The notes under the pieces were generated by a model. The model was not told the DNA's origin and ran no database searches. It was given only the letters and a program-made list of their open reading frames with translations. 64,000 nucleotides of DNA, taken from assembly GCF_002080415.1 (NCBI RefSeq), contig NZ_CP020474.1:868001-932000 (forward strand), written 5' to 3'. Made by a program: the position numbers and the translations under genes. Positions 58,980 through 64,000 of this stretch are shown here, piece after piece. This DNA is from Roseovarius mucosus. Its GTDB lineage: Bacteria; Pseudomonadota; Alphaproteobacteria; Rhodobacterales; Rhodobacteraceae. Within the stretch, counting starts at the first letter, position 1. Each line of letters opens with the position of its first letter.

Positions 58980-58991
58980 TCCGGGCGCGTC
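58968..58991. terminator. Hairpin at the end of crtC
   Basis: A perfect 9-bp stem (GACGCGCCC at 58968-58976, GGGCGCGTC at 58983-58991) containing the crtC stop in its loop and lying between convergent crtC and lpdA. Marks the right border of the photosynthesis cluster. Confidence 0.6.
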
Positions 58992-59003
58992 AGCGTTACT
59001 GCT

Positions 59004-60398
59004 TTAGATGTGGATCACCCGATCATAGGCATCGAGCACACTTTCATGCATCATCTCGCTCAGCGTGGGATGCGGGAAGACCGTGTTCATCAGGTCTTCT
59101 TCGGTGGTCTCCAACTGACGGCCCACCACATAGCCTTGGATCAATTCCGTCACCTCGGCACCCACCATATGCGCGCCCAAAAGCTCGCCCGTCTTGGCAT
59201 CGAACACCGTCTTGATCATGCCCTCCGGCTCGCCCAGCGCAATCGCCTTGCCATTGCCGATGAACGGGAAACGGCCCACTTTGACAGCATAGCCCTTTTC
59301 CTTGGCCTTGGCTTCCGTCAGGCCAACGCTCGCCACCTGCGGATGGCAATAGGTGCAGCCCGCGATGCTCTCGGGCTTGACCGGATGCGGATGCCCGCCT
59401 GCGATCAATTCGGCGACCATAACGCCCTCATGGCTGGCCTTGTGCGCCAGCCACGGCGCGTCCGCGATATCGCCGATGGCATACAGGCCGTCTACCCCGG
59501 TGCGGCAATACTCATCCGTCACCACATGGGTGCGGTCAATCTTGACGCCCAAAGCCTCTAGGCCCAGCCCCTCGACATTGCCGACAATGCCCACAGCGGA
59601 AATCACCGTGTCAAATTCGTGTTTTTCAACCTTGCCGCCCATCTCGATATGCGCGGTCACGGTGCCCTTGCCCCGATCCAATTGCTTGACCATGGCCTTT
59701 TCCATGATCTTCATCTTTTGCTTGGTAAACGCCTTTTTGGCGAAAGCAGAAATCTCGGCATCCTCCACCGGCAGAATACGGTCCATCACCTCGACCACGG
59801 TCGTATCAGCACCCAAGGTATTGTAGAAACTGGCAAACTCGATCCCGATGGCCCCCGACCCAATCACCAAAAGCTTTTTGGGCATGCGGGATGGCACCAG
59901 CGCGTGCTTATAGGTCCATACCAGATCACCGTCGGCCTCTAGCCCCGGCAATTCACGGGCCCGCGCGCCAGTGGCCAGAATGATATGCTTGGCCTCCAGC
60001 TCTTCGACGCCCTTCTCGGTCTTGACGCTGACCTTGCCTTTTGCGGGCAAACTCGCAGCCCCCATCACCACCGTGACCTTGTTCTTCTTCATCAGATGCG
60101 CGACGCCGCCGCTCAGCTGCTTGGCCACCCCCCGCGAGCGTTTGACCACCGCATCAAGATCATAGCCGATCCCCTCGGCCTTAAGGCCAAACTCCTTGGC
60201 GCGGTGCATCAGGTGAAACACCTCGGACGAACGCAGCATCGCCTTGGTCGGGATACAGCCCCAGTTCAGGCAAATGCCGCCCATATGCTCGCGCTCGACA
60301 ATCGCCACCTTGAGGCCCAGTTGCGCGCCCCGGATTGCGGCCACATAGCCGCCCGGACCCGCCCCGATTACAATCATATCATAGGTAGTCGACGCCAT
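59004..60398 (-). CDS. lpdA: Dihydrolipoyl dehydrogenase (E3)
   Basis: A 464-residue FAD/NAD disulfide oxidoreductase of 2-oxoacid dehydrogenase complexes. Motifs are IGAGPGGYVAAIRGAQLGLK, redox disulfide GICLNWGCIPTKAM, second GxGxxG in VIGSGAIGIEFASFY, and the C-terminal HPTLSEMMHE histidine-glutamate pair. GGAGGG is 5 nt before ATG 60398. Not part of photosynthesis; housekeeping flank. Confidence 0.96.
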   Translation of the reverse strand: MASTTYDMIVIGAGPGGYVAAIRGAQLGLKVAIVEREHMGGICLNWGCIPTKAMLRSSEVFHLMHRAKEFGLKAEGIGYDLDAVVKRSRGVAKQLSGGVAHLMKKNKVTVVMGAASLPAKGKVSVKTEKGVEELEAKHIILATGARARELPGLEADGDLVWTYKHALVPSRMPKKLLVIGSGAIGIEFASFYNTLGADTTVVEVMDRILPVEDAEISAFAKKAFTKQKMKIMEKAMVKQLDRGKGTVTAHIEMGGKVEKHEFDTVISAVGIVGNVEGLGLEALGVKIDRTHVVTDEYCRTGVDGLYAIGDIADAPWLAHKASHEGVMVAELIAGGHPHPVKPESIAGCTYCHPQVASVGLTEAKAKEKGYAVKVGRFPFIGNGKAIALGEPEGMIKTVFDAKTGELLGAHMVGAEVTELIQGYVVGRQLETTEEDLMNTVFPHPTLSEMMHESVLDAYDRVIHI

Positions 60399-60533
60399 GT
60401 GGCCCTCCGTTTCCAAATTTAGTTTGCCATTAAACTATTTTACACCAAATCGCAACGCGACATGATTGACCGATTGAACAAACAATCGCCACGCGCGTTT
60501 TTCCAACAATTCGGAACACAGTAAAAGGGCAGA

Positions 60534-61112
60534 TCACGCCGCCTGCATGATCCGCCGCAGGGTGCCGCCATAGCCACCCTCAGACTCGAACGCCCGTTCA
60601 GACGCCGTGGATGGCCGCGCCAACGCGGCATTGCGATAGGGAAAACGACCAAATTGCCGGATCACCTCGCGATGCGCCCGCGCATGCGTCAGGTTCTCGG
60701 CCCCGTGCTCGGGCATACGCTCGCACATCAGGCGCACACAGCGTTCCTGATCACAGAGGTTTTCGGAATGCATAAGCGGCAGGTAAAAGAACTGCCGCGC
60801 CGGTTCGTCGACCCGCATATCCCATCCGCGGTTGATGGCCGCCTTGCCCGCCGCCAGCGCCTGTTGGTCGGTGGCAAAGGCCCGCGCGTCATCCCGGAAC
60901 ATATTGCGCGGAAACTGATCGGTCAGGATCACATAGGCCAGCATGCCATTGGGATAGGTCAGCCAAAGACCGCACGCCCCCTCTCGGGCATTCTCCCATG
61001 CCGCCAAAAACCGCTCCCGCACTTCGGCATCCAGCGCCTCGGATGTCTTGTACCACCCCGCCGGTCCGACCTCATCAAGCCAGAACCGCAGCACGTCGTC
61101 GGGTGTGACCAT
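60534..61112 (-). CDS. DUF924 family protein
   Basis: A 192-residue soluble helical protein with family features VLRFWLDEVGPAGWYKTSEA, ILTDQFPRNMFRDDARAFA and FFYLPLMHSENLCDQERCV. TPR-like fold predicted for the family; function unknown. AGGAG is 8 nt before ATG 61112, so the upstream TTG extension is rejected. Confidence 0.9.
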   Translation of the reverse strand: MVTPDDVLRFWLDEVGPAGWYKTSEALDAEVRERFLAAWENAREGACGLWLTYPNGMLAYVILTDQFPRNMFRDDARAFATDQQALAAGKAAINRGWDMRVDEPARQFFYLPLMHSENLCDQERCVRLMCERMPEHGAENLTHARAHREVIRQFGRFPYRNAALARPSTASERAFESEGGYGGTLRRIMQAA

Positions 61113-61214
61113 AGGGGGACTCCTCAATATCCTATGACGTTTTTAAGACGGTAACGGGATTTTAGCCCGTTCCACAGTAACATAATGCTACAGAAAGGAT
61201 ATAATTTCCCGATT

Positions 61215-62468
61215 TCAATCCTCTTTCGCCTCTTGCGCGCTCTCAATGGCATATTCTTGCGCAAATTCTACCGCCATCGGCGAAGAAGACGGCGAAACCG
61301 GCATATACCGGTCGGTTTCGCGCACCGTCGGGGCTTTGCGCTGCGTCATCCGATAGATGGCATAGGCCACCATCGCAAACATCAGTATCGCGATATATAG
61401 AAAATAGCCCCCCGGCCCCATCACCCCCATCATCCAGCCAACCATCAGCGGTCCAGCAATCGCCCCCAAGCCGTTGATGAACACCATGCCACCGGCCGCC
61501 GCCGCCATATCCTCATGCGCGAGAAAGTCGTTGGTGTAGGCAATCAGCAGCGAATAAAGCGGGTTCGACGTGCCCCCCACGATAAAGGCCGCCAGCATCA
61601 GAAACCAGAAATTGTCCCCCAGCAGCATACCGACCACCGCGCCGATACCCGTGCCCAGCGATACCGCAGCAATCAGCTTGCGCCGGTCCATCCGGTCAGA
61701 CAGCCACCCAAGCGGATATTGAGCCACCACCGCAGCCACGTAAAACGACGCGACAAAGGCCGAGATTTGCCCCACGCTCAGCCCCGCTTCGGCACCATAG
61801 ACCGCCGCCATCCCGAATTGCGCCGCAAAGACCCCCCCGGTCAGCAGCATCCCGACACAGCCCAGAGGCGAGATTTTCATGATCTGCCTGAGCGAGAGCG
61901 GCTTGGTCGTGCCAAACGCAGGTGTCGGGCTGACCGACAGCAGAATGGGCGCAAAGGCCAGCGACACCAGAACCGACGGGATGACGAACAGAACATAGCC
62001 CGACGGGTCCGCCAGCACCATCAACCCCTGCGCCGACACGATGCCGATCATCTGCACGATCATATAGAGCGACAGCGCCTTGCCGCGCGTGGCATTGGTT
62101 GCGGAATTGTTCAGCCAGCTTTCGGCGGTCACATAAACGCCAGAAAAGCAGAATCCGATCAACACCCGCCCAATCGACCAGGCCCAAGGCTCTGTAATCG
62201 TCGGATAAAGGATCAGAACCGCCGAAATCATCGAGCCAAGGGCCGCAAAGACCCGCACATGCCCGACCCGGCGGATCATATCCGGCGCCATCCGCGACCC
62301 AAACAGAAAGCCCACGAAATAAGACGACATGACCACCGACATCTCGTAGGTCGAAAACCCTTCAAGAGCGCCCCGAACCCCCAGAAGCGTGCCCTGCATG
62401 CCATTGCCAACCTGCAACAACATCATGCCCAGCAAGAGGGCCCACGCCCCCGACAGCACCTGAAACAT
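61215..62468 (-). CDS. MFS transporter, UMF2/YfkF-like
   Basis: About 417 residues with twelve helices: AWALLLGMMLLQVGNGMQGT, the motif-A-like FGSRMAPDMIRRVGHVRVFA, GWLSDRMDRRKLIA in the second half, and an acidic C-terminal tail. Resembles the TIGR/COG0477 group often called YcaD/YfkF type. Substrate unknown. AAGGAG precedes ATG 62468. Confidence 0.85.
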   Translation of the reverse strand: MFQVLSGAWALLLGMMLLQVGNGMQGTLLGVRGALEGFSTYEMSVVMSSYFVGFLFGSRMAPDMIRRVGHVRVFAALGSMISAVLILYPTITEPWAWSIGRVLIGFCFSGVYVTAESWLNNSATNATRGKALSLYMIVQMIGIVSAQGLMVLADPSGYVLFVIPSVLVSLAFAPILLSVSPTPAFGTTKPLSLRQIMKISPLGCVGMLLTGGVFAAQFGMAAVYGAEAGLSVGQISAFVASFYVAAVVAQYPLGWLSDRMDRRKLIAAVSLGTGIGAVVGMLLGDNFWFLMLAAFIVGGTSNPLYSLLIAYTNDFLAHEDMAAAAGGMVFINGLGAIAGPLMVGWMMGVMGPGGYFLYIAILMFAMVAYAIYRMTQRKAPTVRETDRYMPVSPSSSPMAVEFAQEYAIESAQEAKED

Positions 62469-62534
62469 CGCGCTCTCCTTATTCTTCGGGACCAGCCTAA
62501 CAGATGCACGACTGTGCGGCACCCCAAAGACGAC

Positions 62535-63623
62535 TTACTCTGTCCCTTGCGCGCCCCGCCTGTCAGCCTTTGCCGCAGGGATCAATAGCGACGCATCCCC
62601 ATAAGAGAAAAAGCGATAGCGCGCCGCCACCGCATGGGCATAGATCCGCCGGATCGTATCCTGCCCCATCAGCGCGGACACCAGCATCATCAATGTCGAT
62701 TTCGGCAGGTGAAAATTGGTCATCAAGGCATCGGCAACGCGGAACTCAAAACCGGGATAGATGAAAATATCCGTATCCCCTGACCAGGCCGCGATTTCGC
62801 CAGTGGCCCGCGCCGCCGTCTCGATCAATCGCAGCGCGGTGGTGCCCACCGGAATGATGCGCCCGCCCGCCGCGCGCGTTGCGGCCATCTCGGCGGCAGC
62901 CTTGGCACTGACTTCGCCCCATTCGGCATGCATCCGGTGGGTGGTAACATCCTCGACCTTGACCGGCAAAAACGTCCCCGCCCCCACATGCAGCGTGACA
63001 TGGCTAAACCCCACGCCCAGCGCCGCCAGTTCCGCAAGCAGCGCCTCATCAAAGTGCAACGAGGCCGTCGGTGCCGCCACCGCCCCCGGTGCCCGCGCCC
63101 AAACAGTCTGATAATCCACCTTGTCCTGTTCATCCGCAGGTCGGCGCGCGGCGATATAGGGCGGCAGCGGCATTGCCCCCGCCTCTGCCAGCGCCGCATC
63201 GAAATCGTCGCCCACAAGGTTGAATCGCAGCCGCCCCTGCCCCTCTTCCTTGGCCAAAAGCACCGCCGAGAGCCGCTCGGAAAACACGATTTCCTCGCCC
63301 TCGCTCACCTTTTTCAACGGCTTGATCAGCGCACCCCAGCTTCCATCCGCCCCCGGCTCCAGCAGCGTGACCTCGATCTTCGCCGCCGTGTCCCCCTGCG
63401 CGCCAGAGCGATGGCGCAAACCCGACAGCCGCGCCGGGATCACCCGCGTGTCATTCAGGACCAACCGATCACCGGGCCGCAGCCAGCGCCCCAGATCAGC
63501 CACCCCCGCATCGGTGATCCCCTCACCCTCGGCCACCAGCAACCGCGCCGCACGTCGGGGCCTTGCGGGGCGCGTGGCAATCAGCGCCTCCGGCAGGTCA
63601 AAATCAAAATCCGATAGCTTCAT
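62535..63623 (-). CDS. queA: tRNA preQ1(34) S-adenosylmethionine ribosyltransferase-isomerase
   Basis: A 362-residue enzyme of queuosine synthesis, moving ribosyl from SAM to preQ1 in tRNA. Conserved parts are [57 protein letters not shown] (shown in part: [11 protein letters not shown]) and [22 protein letters not shown] overlaps the stop of the upstream AsmA-like gene by 4 nt. Confidence 0.96.
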   Translation of the reverse strand: MKLSDFDFDLPEALIATRPARPRRAARLLVAEGEGITDAGVADLGRWLRPGDRLVLNDTRVIPARLSGLRHRSGAQGDTAAKIEVTLLEPGADGSWGALIKPLKKVSEGEEIVFSERLSAVLLAKEEGQGRLRFNLVGDDFDAALAEAGAMPLPPYIAARRPADEQDKVDYQTVWARAPGAVAAPTASLHFDEALLAELAALGVGFSHVTLHVGAGTFLPVKVEDVTTHRMHAEWGEVSAKAAAEMAATRAAGGRIIPVGTTALRLIETAARATGEIAAWSGDTDIFIYPGFEFRVADALMTNFHLPKSTLMMLVSALMGQDTIRRIYAHAVAARYRFFSYGDASLLIPAAKADRRGAQGTE

Positions 63624-64000
63624 CTGTCCTGTCTTCGGTGAATGTCCTGCGCCTCGCGCTCTTGCGGCTTTTCGACCTGACCCGAGGTGGCTGCCCGCCC
63701 CGTGCCCACCGTGGGCGCAGGCCGCCGGAACATCTCGCGCAGGAATCCCGGCGCAAGCGCCGACAACGGATTGACCGACACCGCCGGGTCCGAAGATGGC
63801 CCCTTGAGCGTATAGTTCATCCCGATAAGCCCCTCACCGGGCCGGGTAAAGGCCTCTCCGATGCCATTGAGCAGATAGACGGGCGAGACCACGCCTTGCA
63901 TATCCATCTGCTTCTCGGCCAGACCATAATAGCCATCCATCGAAATTCCGACCGAGGCCCCCACCGCACTGCCCTCCAACAGGATCAGCCGCTCCGGCGT
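63620..64000 (-). CDS. AsmA-like/DUF3971-type protein, C-terminal part (cut by window edge)
   Basis: The last 126 codons of a long protein; the frame is open to the right edge ([20 protein letters not shown]). It contains [20 protein letters not shown] and [20 protein letters not shown], typical of the C-terminal end of YhdP/AsmA-like inner-membrane lipid-transport proteins of alphaproteobacteria. Tail is polar. N terminus lies outside the window. Confidence 0.82.
   Translation of the reverse strand, partial: TPERLILLEGSAVGASVGISMDGYYGLAEKQMDMQGVVSPVYLLNGIGEAFTRPGEGLIGMNYTLKGPSSDPAVSVNPLSALAPGFLREMFRRPAPTVGTGRAATSGQVEKPQEREAQDIHRRQDR

Overview
The window is a high-GC alphaproteobacterial chromosome segment from a Rhodobacteraceae (Roseobacter-group-like) aerobic anoxygenic phototroph. 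About 38 kb (roughly 20.8-59.0 kb) is a photosynthesis gene cluster (PGC). It carries bacteriochlorophyll a genes, reaction-centre and LH1 genes, crtC/crtD/crtE/crtF carotenoid genes, the regulators PpsR and AerR/PpaA, and the oxygen-dependent cyclase AcsF. No LH2 genes, pufX, bchE, bchD/bchI/bchO or crtA/crtB/crtI are in the window, so the missing pathway steps must be encoded elsewhere. The species cannot be fixed from sequence reading alone.

Left flank (1-20.8 kb) is housekeeping: partial gpmI, a small cobalamin group (DUF1636, cobC, cobD), a GntR regulator, a zinc metallopeptidase, a TIGR02300 acidic protein, tRNA-Ala(GGC), rpmB, a PCuAC copper chaperone with a small cysteine-containing partner, an OmpA/BON envelope protein, ubiA, rsmE, gshA, an MFS transporter, kdsD, a molybdenum-cofactor set (moeA fusion, mobB, mobA, fdhD), and azlCD.

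PGC layout: (i) minus strand aerR-ppsR-bchG-pucC-like-bchP-idi; (ii) divergent plus-strand superoperon bchFNBHLM-lhaA-puhABC-orf98-acsF-puhE-hemA, followed by a cytochrome c gene; (iii) opposing minus-strand superoperon crtE-crtF-bchC-bchX-orf54-bchY-bchZ-pufQ-pufB-pufA-pufL-pufM-pufC-dxs; (iv) plus-strand crtD-crtC, divergent from crtE. The two superoperons converge with only two bases between the cytochrome c and dxs stop codons. Almost all genes within them overlap or nearly abut, implying translational coupling. Seven perfect TGT-N12-ACA PpsR/CrtJ palindromes lie at the expected control points: upstream of bchG, between aerR and bchF (two), upstream of bchC (two), and between crtE and crtD (two). 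ALA synthase (hemA), DXP synthase (dxs) and IPP isomerase (idi) in the same cluster supply tetrapyrrole and isoprenoid precursors.

The most notable points are: a PufC reaction-centre cytochrome with three instead of four CxxCH motifs; a 54-codon ORF with a strong Shine-Dalgarno coupled between bchX and bchY; a bchC gene whose best ribosome-binding site precedes ATC rather than a canonical start; a MoeA with an extra domain of about 300 residues at its N terminus; and two copies of a GC-rich palindromic repeat inside the PGC.

Right flank (59-64 kb): lpdA, a DUF924 protein, an MFS transporter, queA, and a truncated AsmA-like protein running off the edge.
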